NCBI GenBank assembly: GCA_008373165.1
Contig: RQOU01000094.1
Coordinates: 1-52,545, forward strand
Source of the DNA: SAR202 cluster bacterium
GTDB lineage: Bacteria > Chloroflexota > Dehalococcoidia > Lucifugimonadales > Lucifugimonadaceae
Direction: 5' to 3'
Length of the DNA stretch: 52,545 nucleotides
Below, in pieces: positions 19,669 to 30,051 of the stretch. Position numbers and translations under genes: made by a program. The stretch's first letter is position 1; each line of letters begins with the position of its first letter. The notes beneath the pieces are model-generated. The model saw only the letters and a list, made by a program, of their open reading frames with translations. It made no database searches and was not told the origin of the DNA.

Positions 19669-20889
19669 CTATGTTGTGTATGCCGAGTTGAACACGACAT
19701 ATTCTTCGGTAAGATCGCAGCCCCATGCTTGTCCTGATCCCTTGCCAACGTTGAGATTAACTCGAAGCCTCACCTCATCGTCTCCAAGGGCGCTCACCAC
19801 GCTTTGGACGTTATAAGAAATTCCCTTGCCATCGGCTACTATCTGTATGTCATTTACGTAGCAGTTGATCTTTGATTCATCCAAGTTAATTCCTGATTTA
19901 CCCACCGCCATGAAAATACGTCCCCAATTAGGGTCTCGGCCATAGACTGCCGTTTTCACTAGAAGCGAAGCTGCACACGCTCTTGAAGCTTTAAGAGCAT
20001 CGTCATCGGAGTGTGCTCCATCAACTGTCACTTCGATAAGTTTGGTAGCACCTTCTCCATCACGCGCTATTTCAATGGCGAGGTGTTTACATACTGCGAG
20101 TACGGCCTGTGCAAACGCATCAGAGGCATCATTACCGCCCTTCAGTAAAGCTCCTTCCGCGGCGCCGTTGGCCATGAGTATCACGGTGTCATTAGTGCTT
20201 TGATCGCCATCAACATCGATTTGATTGAAAGATAGTTTTACGGCGTTCGATAGAGTTTCTTGTAAGAATGCCGGGTCAACATTCGCATCGGTTGTGGTAA
20301 ATGCGAGCATGGTCGCCATATTCGGGTGGATCATTCCTGATCCTTTAGATACACCGCCAACAGTGTGGGTTATGCCATCAACTTCGAAAGAAACAGCGAT
20401 TTCCTTTGATCTTTTATCAGTAGTCAATATTGCTTTCGCAAATTCGCCGCCACCATCTTCAGTTACGTTTATTTTTGGGATGTATTCACGCATCAGGGCC
20501 ATTGGTAGTTCTACCCCGATTACTCCTGTCGACGCGACCAGTGTTTCCTCCGACGTCGTACCCAGATGCAAGGCAGCTATATCTGTTGTTTCTTTTGCAT
20601 CTACAAGGCCCTGGTCACCTACTGCGCAGTTCGCACAACCACTGTTCGCTACTACTGCCTTTACTTTTTTGCTAATACCCACGCGGTCTCTTGTGAGGCT
20701 GGCGGATGGAGAGATGATGCTGTTTTGGGTGAATGTACCCGCTACATTGCATGGTTTATCTGACACCAGTAAACCGATGTCGCGTTTGTCGGTGCCTGGA
20801 GTTTTAATTCCGGCAAAAACTGCTCCGGCGGAAAAGCCTTTAGCTGAAGTGACTGTACCGTTGGGTACTGACGCAATTTGAATTGTCAT
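19669..20889 (-). CDS. argJ: Bifunctional glutamate N-acetyltransferase/amino-acid acetyltransferase
   Basis: ANSGCANCAVGDQG, GVSKGSGMIHPNMATMLAFTTTDA (autocleavage K-G-S-G-M-I-x-P-N-M-A-T-M-L motif). Confidence 0.96.
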   Translation of the reverse strand: MTIQIASVPNGTVTSAKGFSAGAVFAGIKTPGTDKRDIGLLVSDKPCNVAGTFTQNSIISPSASLTRDRVGISKKVKAVVANSGCANCAVGDQGLVDAKETTDIAALHLGTTSEETLVASTGVIGVELPMALMREYIPKINVTEDGGGEFAKAILTTDKRSKEIAVSFEVDGITHTVGGVSKGSGMIHPNMATMLAFTTTDANVDPAFLQETLSNAVKLSFNQIDVDGDQSTNDTVILMANGAAEGALLKGGNDASDAFAQAVLAVCKHLAIEIARDGEGATKLIEVTVDGAHSDDDALKASRACAASLLVKTAVYGRDPNWGRIFMAVGKSGINLDESKINCYVNDIQIVADGKGISYNVQSVVSALGDDEVRLRVNLNVGKGSGQAWGCDLTEEYVVFNSAYTT

Positions 20890-21286
20890 GGCTATTAAAC
20901 GTGAATTGCCCGGCTAGGCATGTATTTAAGTTGAATTAAGTTTCCATAGCGATCTAAAAAATAAACACCACGCAGTTGGGTAATTCAGTCGGTTGGTAAC
21001 CGTGTTGCCAGTGTCCCAAAATGAGTAGTGCCGCAGTTCAAATCACGTTCAAAGTATATCAGTAGGCGTGTCTAGCATATCGATACAATGTTATTTGTGA
21101 GTGCCCATTGTGTGACCATATGGATGGTGATTGGTTCAGTGTTTACTGTATTTGAGTTATGACATTTCGTTCATCAATGATGGAGATAAATTAATACGGT
21201 ACCTATCGACACAATTGTTGGGTGCTTCTAAGCTTGGAAGTAGAGTTTTGACTTTGGAGATATCTACACCGATGGTCTGAGGGGAC

Positions 21287-22291
21287 ATGAGCGATATTAA
21301 GCAGGTTGACGTATTGATTGCTGGGCAGGGCGCAGCGGCATTTGCAGCTGGCCTGTATGCAGCTCGTTATCAAATGAGCATTTTGATAGTCGGAGAATTG
21401 TTTGGTGGAGAGACTGCTATAGGTGGGTTGATCGAGAATTATCCCGGGCAGCCTGACATCGATGGTTTTGATCTTATGATGAAATTCAAAGATCAGGTGG
21501 ATAAGCTCGACACTCCAATCGCATACTCCAACTTAGAATCCGTGACAAATAATGGTGATGTGTTTAGAGCTGTTTTAGGCGATGGAACAGAAATTGATGC
21601 ACTGTCAATTATTTTGGCTGTAGGTCGTGAACGCAGGACACTTGATCTTCCAAACGAGGCCGAATGGACCGGTAACGGCGTTTCTTATTGCTCAACTTGT
21701 GATGCTCCTTTGTATCGCAATAAAGAGGCCGCCGCGGTTGTAGGCGGAGGTAATGCAGCAGTAGAAGGAGCGATCCTTTTAGCTAAGTATGCTCGCACGG
21801 TATATCTGATATACCGCAGAGATAAGTTAACGCGTCCCGAGCCGATTTTACTAAAGGTTTTGGAGCAGACTGATAATGTGAAGGTCCTCTACAGTACCGA
21901 GGTAACTGAGTTATTGGGTTCTGATGAAACCGGCCTGACTGGGATTAGTATCAGCAAGCAATGGGAAGGTCAGAACCAACTGTCTATTGATGGACTATTC
22001 GTTGAGGCTGGTGCGGATCCTCGCTTGGAGATTCCAGAACAACTTGGGTTAGATATTAATTCTGAGACTGGTGAAGTCCATGTAGATAAAAACCAACGGA
22101 CTTCAGTCGAAGGCATATATGCAGCTGGTGATTTGACTGATGGCACAGAACTCAAACAGACGATCACAGCCGCGTCTCAGGGGGCTATTGCTGCTCTTTC
22201 TTCTTATCAACACACCATGGAAGTAAAAGCCAAACGGCAGGATGCCGGTATTTCCGAAGCTGCAGTCGTATCTGCTTCTTCAGGGGACTAG
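21287..22291 (+). CDS. Thioredoxin reductase-like FAD-dependent oxidoreductase
   Basis: ENYPGQPDIDGFDLM, SYCSTCDAPLYRNK (CxxC), VVGGGNAAVEGA, GIYAAGDLTD. Confidence 0.9.
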   Translation: MSDIKQVDVLIAGQGAAAFAAGLYAARYQMSILIVGELFGGETAIGGLIENYPGQPDIDGFDLMMKFKDQVDKLDTPIAYSNLESVTNNGDVFRAVLGDGTEIDALSIILAVGRERRTLDLPNEAEWTGNGVSYCSTCDAPLYRNKEAAAVVGGGNAAVEGAILLAKYARTVYLIYRRDKLTRPEPILLKVLEQTDNVKVLYSTEVTELLGSDETGLTGISISKQWEGQNQLSIDGLFVEAGADPRLEIPEQLGLDINSETGEVHVDKNQRTSVEGIYAAGDLTDGTELKQTITAASQGAIAALSSYQHTMEVKAKRQDAGISEAAVVSASSGD

Positions 22292-22301
22292 GTCGATATC
22301 A

Positions 22302-22490
22302 ATGAAGGAAAAATTGATAGAGATACTGGTCTGTCCGACCTCTAAATCATCATTAAAGCTTGTCGTAGAAAAACGTGAAGGTGATGATGTTATTGAAGGC
22401 TCCTTAGTTTGTTCTGTCTGCAACCACGCGTTTGGAATAAGTGAGGGTGTGCCAAACTTACTACCCTGGGATGGGTGTACAGGATCGTGA
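22302..22490 (+). CDS. Trm112/UPF0434 family small protein
   Basis: MKEKLIEILVCPTSKSSLKL...SLVCSVCNHAFGISEGVPNLLP; start re-set to ATG at 22302. Confidence 0.85.
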   Translation: MKEKLIEILVCPTSKSSLKLVVEKREGDDVIEGSLVCSVCNHAFGISEGVPNLLPWDGCTGS

Positions 22491-22517
22491 TTGCCTGATT
22501 ATCTACTGCGTAGAGTC

Positions 22518-23825
22518 TTACTCTGCCTCGGCTGATTTAGACAAAATATCCCCAGCGATCAGAAAACACCCTGCATGAAATCCTATAACGCTTAACCCTG
22601 TACCCTGCGCGATATAGCCAGCGGCGTACAAATGCGGGATATCCACCGATTCAAATGTGGCTTGGTCTACAACCATCTGATTTAACTGGAATCTGAAGTT
22701 ATCTCTTTTTTTGTGGAAAGTTAAATCACCGAATGAACTAAGTAATCCGTAATCGGGATCTCCTCCTATTTCCACGATGGCATGATCTGCTTGAACCACA
22801 ATAGATCCTTCAGGAGTGGCGATATTTACCAGGCCATCTCTCTCAAAAGACGTCACTTTTGAACTGTATAGCAGGCCCATACGTTCTTGTTCACTCGTAA
22901 GAATTTCTGCCCAACGTTGATAATAGGGTAGGTATTGTGAAGCACTAATTAGATTGAGATGTGAGCTGGCTTCTTGCCTCATAACGTAGACGACTGAACG
23001 CCCACTGTCATGTAATTCTTGGGCAGCCCAATCGGCGGATCTGCCTCCCCCAATTACAACTACACGCTCCCCTGGGTAATCATCCGGGTGGGTATAAGCA
23101 GATGAAATATATTCGTGTTGAATGCCTTTTACGTTGAGTTTTCTAACAGCGGATCTGGGACCTACGGCAAAAACCAAATGATTGCATGAATATTGTTTTG
23201 TCCTACCGGTCGATTGTTCGACTGAATCAACGATAAAAGCTTTCCTAGACTTTTCAAGTGCGGGTGAGATCTTGGTTATTTTTACTCCTGTGCGGATGTG
23301 ATTTTCCAGATTCAGTTTTCGCGTAAAAGCTTTGTAGTAGTCGATAAGATCGTCCCGATGGGCAAGATCGTCTAGATCTCGAGCACGTCCAGTTTCTTGA
23401 TAGAACTTTCCAATAGGGTAATGGGCCAGTTCCATCCAATGTGCTGGTCCAAGTGTCATCTGTTCACGGGGCACATTGTTCCAGAGACCACCGGGACTAT
23501 CGGTGGTCAGCATCAACCAGTCGGTACGAGCACGTTTTGTGAACTCCAGGGTCCATTTATCAGGTGGCAATGCTTCCTGGGTAGGGTGGTGACGCATACG
23601 AAAAAACTCTATCGGACGGTGACCGTTATCTAGGAGTGCATGCATGTCTAAGGCAAGCGGGTTGTTTTCGTATTGTTTTGCTAAGCGCTGAACTTCACTT
23701 GACGGAAATTTGTAATCACCTTTAAATATTGGGTGCCAGCCTTCGAGTGTCGCGGCTACACCTAATCCTCCGGGACCTCCGCCCACTATGATCACGTTGT
23801 GGTGTTTTATGTGATCATTTTTCAA
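22518..23825 (-). CDS. FAD/NAD(P)-binding oxidoreductase (flavin-containing monooxygenase-like)
   Basis: VIIVGGGPGGLGVAAT, VVVIGGGRSADWAAQEL, LYAAGYIAQGTG dinucleotide-binding motifs. Confidence 0.8.
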   Translation of the reverse strand: MKNDHIKHHNVIIVGGGPGGLGVAATLEGWHPIFKGDYKFPSSEVQRLAKQYENNPLALDMHALLDNGHRPIEFFRMRHHPTQEALPPDKWTLEFTKRARTDWLMLTTDSPGGLWNNVPREQMTLGPAHWMELAHYPIGKFYQETGRARDLDDLAHRDDLIDYYKAFTRKLNLENHIRTGVKITKISPALEKSRKAFIVDSVEQSTGRTKQYSCNHLVFAVGPRSAVRKLNVKGIQHEYISSAYTHPDDYPGERVVVIGGGRSADWAAQELHDSGRSVVYVMRQEASSHLNLISASQYLPYYQRWAEILTSEQERMGLLYSSKVTSFERDGLVNIATPEGSIVVQADHAIVEIGGDPDYGLLSSFGDLTFHKKRDNFRFQLNQMVVDQATFESVDIPHLYAAGYIAQGTGLSVIGFHAGCFLIAGDILSKSAEAE

Positions 23826-23944
23826 GACATTTGTGTTCCGATTATTGAAATAAACGACGTTGGCTTTTCGGATAAGTAAATCCGCGCAGCATTAGTTGGG
23901 GCTTATGAGTTTTAAGGTCGGATAGTTCACGCGTGCTGTTGTAT

Positions 23945-25090
23945 CTATTCAACGATACGTGTTTTTACAACATCCATGTCTAATTCGACGCCTAATCCTG
24001 GCCCAGTCGGTGGAATGATGTATCCGTTCTCGAATGCCAGTGGCTCTTTGAAAATCGTCTTGTGTAATGGGCCTTGATTGGCTTCTTGAATTACAAAATT
24101 TGGTGAGCAGGTATCAACCTGGATTGCAGCGGCGGCTGCCACGGGTCCGCAGTACATATGCGGAGCAATCATTGCATAGTGGGCATCAGCTATCGCTGCT
24201 ATTTTTGTTGCTTCTAATATTCCACCCGCCTGCCCGACATCAATCTGGATGATCTGTGCAGCTTGTTTTTCTATCAATTGTGCGAATTCATATTTGCCTA
24301 CAAGTCTTTCTCCGCTCGCTATCGGGATACTTGTATGGGCTGCGACGCGTGCCATCTCATCGATATTTTCCGGCGGTACAGGTTCCTCAAACCAGAATGG
24401 GTTATAGGGTTCTAAGATTTTGGCCACTCGGATCGCGCTGTAAGTTGTGAGTTGACCGTGGGTTCCGATACCGACTTCTAATTCATCCCCCACGGTTTCT
24501 CTTATGCTCTTGAAAATGCGTTCTGCATTCTTAATTTCTGAAAGAGAAATGTCTCGCGGTGTCCCGTAGTGGACTCCCGCGAACGGGTCCAGTTTGCATG
24601 CAGAATTTCCTTCTTCTAGAAGTTGCTGTGCTATTTCACCAGCTTTTTCCGGGTTGTCCTGCCAGCCGGATGGCATGTACGCATATGCCCTAAGTTTTTC
24701 GTGAAATTTACCACCGAGAAGGTTATAGGTTGGTTGGCCGCTTGCTTTGCCTGCGATATCCCAAAGGGCAATATCGAATGCCGCGAGAATCGAAGTGTAG
24801 TGCAGGCTATGATGTCGGTAGTCGTGTCGACTGCCGTAAGCATTTTCAAAGATTCGTGAGATATTAAACGGGTCTTGCCCTATTACAAATGCCTCTGCAG
24901 TTTCGTGAATCAGTTGAATCTGGGAAGTGAACTCTTTCCAGTTGCTGCGGTTGAATGTACTGCCGGTGACCTTTTCGCCTAAGCCAGTGATGCCTTCATC
25001 AGTTTCGACCATAACGAAAAGGAAATATTTGCCACCGATATAGGGGGCTTCGTTCTCGACAACCATTGTTTTGACATCAGTGATTTTCAA
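23945..25090 (-). CDS. Enolase-superfamily dehydratase, D-galactonate dehydratase-like (MR subgroup)
   Basis: ACKLDPF, EVGIGTHGQLT, FWFEEPVPPEN, IASGERLVG, MIAPHMYCGPVAAAAAIQ. Confidence 0.85.
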   Translation of the reverse strand: MKITDVKTMVVENEAPYIGGKYFLFVMVETDEGITGLGEKVTGSTFNRSNWKEFTSQIQLIHETAEAFVIGQDPFNISRIFENAYGSRHDYRHHSLHYTSILAAFDIALWDIAGKASGQPTYNLLGGKFHEKLRAYAYMPSGWQDNPEKAGEIAQQLLEEGNSACKLDPFAGVHYGTPRDISLSEIKNAERIFKSIRETVGDELEVGIGTHGQLTTYSAIRVAKILEPYNPFWFEEPVPPENIDEMARVAAHTSIPIASGERLVGKYEFAQLIEKQAAQIIQIDVGQAGGILEATKIAAIADAHYAMIAPHMYCGPVAAAAAIQVDTCSPNFVIQEANQGPLHKTIFKEPLAFENGYIIPPTGPGLGVELDMDVVKTRIVE

Positions 25091-25217
25091 TTACATGACT
25101 CCTTCAGTCGATCCAGAATTTACTGCTCGAATATTCTGTGAGGAAGAGTTTATTTGAAACACGGTCGAAAAGGAGCCTGCGAGGAGTTAATTGATGAGGT
25201 TCACTTCAGCAGCAGAT

Positions 25218-26399
25218 TCAAGACCTCTTGCCGTTCAGCAGCAGGCCCACCACGGTTCGGCGTACAAGGTACTTATACGTAACCACTCCTATGACGGAGG
25301 TCATAACGATCGACAATATGAACTTTATTTCTACTGGTATAGAAAAAGAAAACATGGCGAAGGTGATCATCGTCACGATCGGGAGATGTACCAGGTATAT
25401 CCAGTATGCGGAGTCTGAGAGCCAGCGCCATGTATGGCTGTCTGAACCGAATTTGGCTTCTGACAGTCCTATGAATCCGTAAGAAAATAGTATGGCGCAG
25501 GCCGCTTTTAGCAGCAGCACTACACCCCAGAGCGGAGCATCCTCTTCATTTTTTGGATCGTACGCACCCAGTTCAGAGATCAGCCACAGGTACGCGGCGA
25601 AAGCAAGCAATGCGAATATCACGTAGTAGACCCAGTAAGACTTCATGCGATTAAACAGGCTCATGTTGCTGAACAAACCGTAACCCAGAAAGAAATATAT
25701 CGAGGTGCCAGCTAGATTTGCGATCAACTCACCGCCGGTAGGTATCAACACGAAAAACAAAATAATGATTATGGCCAGCGGTACAGGAAGATATATAACC
25801 CCTACAAAAAATCTTTTGAACATGGCCCATGAGGCCTTGAAAATCCCTGGCCTGAAAATCGTTGCAGTAGCTGAGGAGATCAGTCTGATAATTCCCACTA
25901 TCCCGACGAACAGCAGCAGGTGTATCAGGAACCAGAGATGATTTGGGTTGAAAAATATCTCGGCCTTTATTCCATCGGCACCCGGGAATTGACCCTTGAA
26001 TCCGTACCCAAATATTTGTGGCAGCACCAGGGCTATCGGTATCCAGAAGATAAAAAGCGGAAGCGCCACTCTCTTGAACCTGTGATCAGCCCAGTAGATG
26101 GTAGATCGCCTGTTTATAACCAGGGCCGATAAGAATCCTGACAATATGAAAAACACTGGCATACGCCATATATGTATAAATTCGAATATGGCTTTTATCG
26201 GTTTTGAGTGATCATCTGCCGGCCAGAAGCCGTCTGTAAAAAAATATGGCAGAGCAGCATGGAGAACGATTCCCATCGCCATTGCAAGCGCTCGCAGAGC
26301 ATCCAGGCCGTGATACCGGATGATCTCAGGCTGAAGTTCAACATCCGGAGATACGCTGAGAGATTCGGCGGTTTCTGCTGGGCTTTGATCTCTCGACAT
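25218..26399 (-). CDS. Acyltransferase family 3 membrane protein (MdoC/OafA-like)
   Basis: RYHGLDALRALAMAMGIVLHAALPYF, RMPVFFILSGFLSALVI, about 10 predicted TM segments. Confidence 0.88.
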   Translation of the reverse strand: MSRDQSPAETAESLSVSPDVELQPEIIRYHGLDALRALAMAMGIVLHAALPYFFTDGFWPADDHSKPIKAIFEFIHIWRMPVFFILSGFLSALVINRRSTIYWADHRFKRVALPLFIFWIPIALVLPQIFGYGFKGQFPGADGIKAEIFFNPNHLWFLIHLLLFVGIVGIIRLISSATATIFRPGIFKASWAMFKRFFVGVIYLPVPLAIIIILFFVLIPTGGELIANLAGTSIYFFLGYGLFSNMSLFNRMKSYWVYYVIFALLAFAAYLWLISELGAYDPKNEEDAPLWGVVLLLKAACAILFSYGFIGLSEAKFGSDSHTWRWLSDSAYWIYLVHLPIVTMITFAMFSFSIPVEIKFILSIVMTSVIGVVTYKYLVRRTVVGLLLNGKRS

Positions 26400-26481
26400 G
26401 ATTCAGAGTTTAAGTAGTTGGCTCAGGTGCTTTAAATAGCTTCAGGTTAGAGCGAACCCATCCAGAGTTGGTTTATAAAAA

Positions 26482-26558
<77 letters not shown>

Positions 26559-26651
26559 AATATGGATAAAGATTATATCTGTACTGCTATGAATTCCGGG
26601 AAGATGTCTGTTGAGAGACCTAATGGATTCACCTTGGACGAATCTTGTTTA

Positions 26652-27644
26652 TCAAACAGGTTTGACGATCCAGTCCGCTCCTTCACCTCGTACAACCCGT
26701 CCTGCGTTCTCCATTGTGAACTGGGCTGCATTGAGTTCTGATTCAAGGGCACGAGTTGCCAGGTGTGGAGTTACCACAACGTTCGGCATGGTGGGCAAAG
26801 GATTATCTGATTCGATTGGTTCGATCTCCGTCACGTCCAGGCCAGCTGCAAAAATTTCTTTCGACTCGAGTGCTCTGATCAGGGCGTTTTCGTCGACTAC
26901 AGGACCCCGACATGTGTTGATAAGGATTGCGGTAGGTTTCATCATTTCGAATTCAGCGTCAGACATCATGTGAGTAGTTACTCGATCAAGAGGCACGTGA
27001 AGCGTGATGATGTCCGAAGTCGAGATCAGCTCTTCGAGGCTTACTTTTTTGGCTCCTGTTGCAGTTACGTAATCTGCAGGGTGATCAATAATGTCGTGAT
27101 ATACCAACTCGCATTCCCATCCGGCCAGGCGTTTTGCTACTCTTGATCCGATTCTTCCAAGCCCGATGATCCCTATACGTTTACCGACAAGGGTGTGAAA
27201 TTCTGTTCGATCACCTTCAACCCCTGCCATCCATGTGCCCTGTTTGACACTTTCGATCTGAACATCGAGCTTTCTGTTCGTTGAGAACATTAGCCCGATG
27301 GCGTGTTCGGCCACTGCAACAGCGTTTGCTCCACCGTTGTTGGCGACATCCACACCTAGTTCAGCAAGCGCTGCTTTATCTATCCAGTCTGTTCCAGCAC
27401 TGGGCGTTTGGACCAGCTTTAGCGTGCTGATCTTTTCAGCCAGTTCGGCTAACTCGTCGTATTTGCCGTGGGGTACGACTACGACCGCACCCTGGCACTG
27501 TTCAGCTACATCATCTAATGGCTGTTCGCTGTCTACAATCCTGAGGTCGATTTGACCGACTTGATCGGCTGCATCCTGTGTTTCTTTCATTCGAACTTCG
27601 GAGCCTTCGTTTGTGGGACTGAGGATTACTACGATGTTAGACAT
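26652..27644 (-). CDS. D-isomer-specific 2-hydroxyacid dehydrogenase
   Basis: GKRIGIIGLGRIGSRVAKRLAGW, LHVPLDRVTTHMM, INTCRGPVVDENALIRAL, GLDVTEIEP. Confidence 0.92.
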   Translation of the reverse strand: MSNIVVILSPTNEGSEVRMKETQDAADQVGQIDLRIVDSEQPLDDVAEQCQGAVVVVPHGKYDELAELAEKISTLKLVQTPSAGTDWIDKAALAELGVDVANNGGANAVAVAEHAIGLMFSTNRKLDVQIESVKQGTWMAGVEGDRTEFHTLVGKRIGIIGLGRIGSRVAKRLAGWECELVYHDIIDHPADYVTATGAKKVSLEELISTSDIITLHVPLDRVTTHMMSDAEFEMMKPTAILINTCRGPVVDENALIRALESKEIFAAGLDVTEIEPIESDNPLPTMPNVVVTPHLATRALESELNAAQFTMENAGRVVRGEGADWIVKPV

Positions 27645-27851
27645 AAGTTTTAGTTTTTCTGTTTTGTGGTTACGAATAGCGATAAAACGGTTTACTTATA
27701 AAGCGGACCGTATGCTCGACGGCAGATTATACTTACAAGATGTGATCGAATTGCTACTTAAGCCTCGATCTTATTCAATGTATGGCATTAATGGCGTAGC
27801 AGTTCGTTCGAACAAACTTCAATATGTTGATCATTTTTCACGATAATTAAA

Positions 27852-28757
27852 TTGAACTCAGTAACCGTTCGCGCTCCTGCGACCACCGCCAATCTTGGGC
27901 CTGGATTCGACAGTCTTGGCCTAGCTCTTGACCTTTGGAATGAGTTGACCGTGACGCGCGGAAAATTTTCGGTGACCGCAACTGGAGAGGGTGTAGATAT
28001 TGTTCCGCAGGACACTCGTAATCTGGTTGTGACGGGTCTCGAAGCAGTTTTCAACTATATCGACGAACCAGTACCTGGGTTGCGGTATGAGTGTAGTAAC
28101 GTGATTCCGTTTGCGAGAGGACTCGGTAGTAGTTCAGCAGCGATTGTGACCGGATTGATAGCAGGTTCTGCTATGTCCGGTGCTGATCTTACCAATGAAG
28201 AAATAACAACGTTGGCTGCCGACATCGAGGGTCACCCTGACAATGTAGCCCCTGCGATTTACGGTGGCTGCACTGTTGGTGTTCGCAATGGAACCGATAA
28301 CTGGATTGTTGACCAGGTGAATATTCCAGAAGAGCTATGCGCTGTGATTTTTGTTCCCGAAGTGCAGACGAATACGCATGAATCCAGAGCAGTGCTACCT
28401 GACCAGATAAGTCGCAGTGATGCTGTTTTCAATATAGGAAGGGCTGCAATGCTCGTTAATGCTTTGTCATCAGGGCGTTTGGAGCTTTTGAAATATGCTA
28501 CGGACGATCGATTGCATCAGCCACATCGAGCACAGGGATTCAAGGCTATGCCACAACTTATAGATGCCGCAATCAAGGGTGGTGCTCATGGTGCCTTTCT
28601 ATCTGGTTCAGGTCCTTCAGTATTGGCCTTGGCGACCGGACGCGAGGTGACTATTAGTTACGAGATGACAGAAACTGCTCGGACGTTGGGTGTGGATGGC
28701 AAGGCCATGATATTGCCAGTTGCTCAAGGTGGTGCATCGGTGTTGTCAAGTTCATGA
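27852..28757 (+). CDS. thrB: Homoserine kinase (TTG start)
   Basis: VRAPATTANLGPGFDSLGLAL, FARGLGSSSAAIVTGL, GHPDNVAPAIYGG (GHMP kinase). Confidence 0.95.
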   Translation: MNSVTVRAPATTANLGPGFDSLGLALDLWNELTVTRGKFSVTATGEGVDIVPQDTRNLVVTGLEAVFNYIDEPVPGLRYECSNVIPFARGLGSSSAAIVTGLIAGSAMSGADLTNEEITTLAADIEGHPDNVAPAIYGGCTVGVRNGTDNWIVDQVNIPEELCAVIFVPEVQTNTHESRAVLPDQISRSDAVFNIGRAAMLVNALSSGRLELLKYATDDRLHQPHRAQGFKAMPQLIDAAIKGGAHGAFLSGSGPSVLALATGREVTISYEMTETARTLGVDGKAMILPVAQGGASVLSSS

Positions 28758-30001
28758 CTATCAACGTTAGTGATGCTAGGCCTGTCGTCGTACAGAAATA
28801 TGGTGGCAGTTCTCTGGCTGACGCTGAGCATATCCATAACGTTGCGGCTCGTATTCAACTACGCAGGGATGATGGTGTTGATGTAATAGTGGTTGTTTCT
28901 GCTATGGGGGATTCGACCGATGAATTAATCTCTCTGTCAGAAGCTGTTGCGGGAGGCACGCAGCCCGATGCACGAGAGATGGACACTCTGTTGTCTACAG
29001 GCGAGCTTGTAAGTTCCACGCTGATGGCCATGGCACTGAAAGCTCGCGGATGTGATTCGATCAGTCTTAGTGGGATTCAGGCCGGTATTAAGACTGATGC
29101 TGTGCATGGATCGGCCCGTATTGCCGACATTAATACAGACCGTATTCGCACTGAACTTGATAAAGGTCGTATTGTTATAGTTGCTGGCTTCCAGGGTCTG
29201 GCTGAATCAGGTGATATAACCACCCTTGGCAGAGGGGGTTCTGACACTACTGCTGTCGCACTGGCGGTGGCGGTCGATGCGGAGCGTTGCGAGATTTATA
29301 CTGACGTTGATGGCATCTACACCACGGATCCACGCTTAACTGATAAGGCGCGCAAGTTATCTGAAATTGGCTTCGATGAGATGCTCGAAATGGCTGTTCT
29401 CGGGGCAAAAATGAACCCGCGTTCTATTGAACTCGGTGCGGTTTACGATATGCCCGTTTATGTTGCATCGTCGTTTTCAAGTGAGCCAGGAACTCTTATC
29501 CATGGAGGTGAGCAAACGATGGAGGTTCGTAAGGCAGTTACAGGTATCGCTGTAGATTCAAATGTAGCCAAGATTACCGTCAGAGGTGTGGTTGACCGAC
29601 CAGGAGTTGCGGCAGGCCTCCTAAAGCCGTTGGCAGATGAGGGCGTTAGCGTTGATGTAATTGTTCAAAATACTAGTTCTGATGGAACAACTGATTTCAC
29701 GTTCACCGTTGGCCAGGCGAGTGTGGTTAAAGCTGCACAGTTAATTGAAGATCAGTCGGTCATCGAGTACGCCGAAGTGATCACCGGATCTAATTTGGCA
29801 AAGGTGAGCATAGTCGGCACCGGTATGGAGAATGCTCCTGGTTACGCTGCGAGAATGTTCTCCACACTTTCCGAAGCTAAGGTGAATATAGACATGATCA
29901 CGACTTCTGAGATACGTATCACGACGATTATTGATCGAGAACAGGTCCAGAAAGCAGTGCAGTCGCTTCATGATGCTTTTGAACTTGAAAAGTCACAATA
30001 A
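28754..30001 (+). CDS. lysC: Aspartate kinase
   Basis: VVQKYGGSSLADAEHI, TLGRGGSDTTAVALA, ACT domains; ATGA overlap with thrB. Confidence 0.96.
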   Translation: MTINVSDARPVVVQKYGGSSLADAEHIHNVAARIQLRRDDGVDVIVVVSAMGDSTDELISLSEAVAGGTQPDAREMDTLLSTGELVSSTLMAMALKARGCDSISLSGIQAGIKTDAVHGSARIADINTDRIRTELDKGRIVIVAGFQGLAESGDITTLGRGGSDTTAVALAVAVDAERCEIYTDVDGIYTTDPRLTDKARKLSEIGFDEMLEMAVLGAKMNPRSIELGAVYDMPVYVASSFSSEPGTLIHGGEQTMEVRKAVTGIAVDSNVAKITVRGVVDRPGVAAGLLKPLADEGVSVDVIVQNTSSDGTTDFTFTVGQASVVKAAQLIEDQSVIEYAEVITGSNLAKVSIVGTGMENAPGYAARMFSTLSEAKVNIDMITTSEIRITTIIDREQVQKAVQSLHDAFELEKSQ

Positions 30002-30051
30002 ATTCGTTTATATAAAATTCCGTGTATTCTCCATAGCCTTGAATTTGTAAT

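Noticed and set aside
20225-20881. 218-aa plus-strand ORF
   Set aside because: Antisense shadow of argJ; low-complexity Ser/Val/Pro composition typical of reverse-frame reading.
20970-21055. tRNA-like tract upstream of argJ/trxB (GGGTAATTCAGTCGGTTGGTAACC...TTGCCAG...GCAGTTCAAATC)
   Set aside because: It resembles D-loop, anticodon and T-loop segments, but neither the acceptor, D nor T stem pairs. At most a decayed tRNA remnant.
27806-27813. GTTCGAAC palindrome upstream of thrB as an SOS/LexA-type operator
   Set aside because: Single short palindrome with no second copy noticed near recG or recF; too weak.
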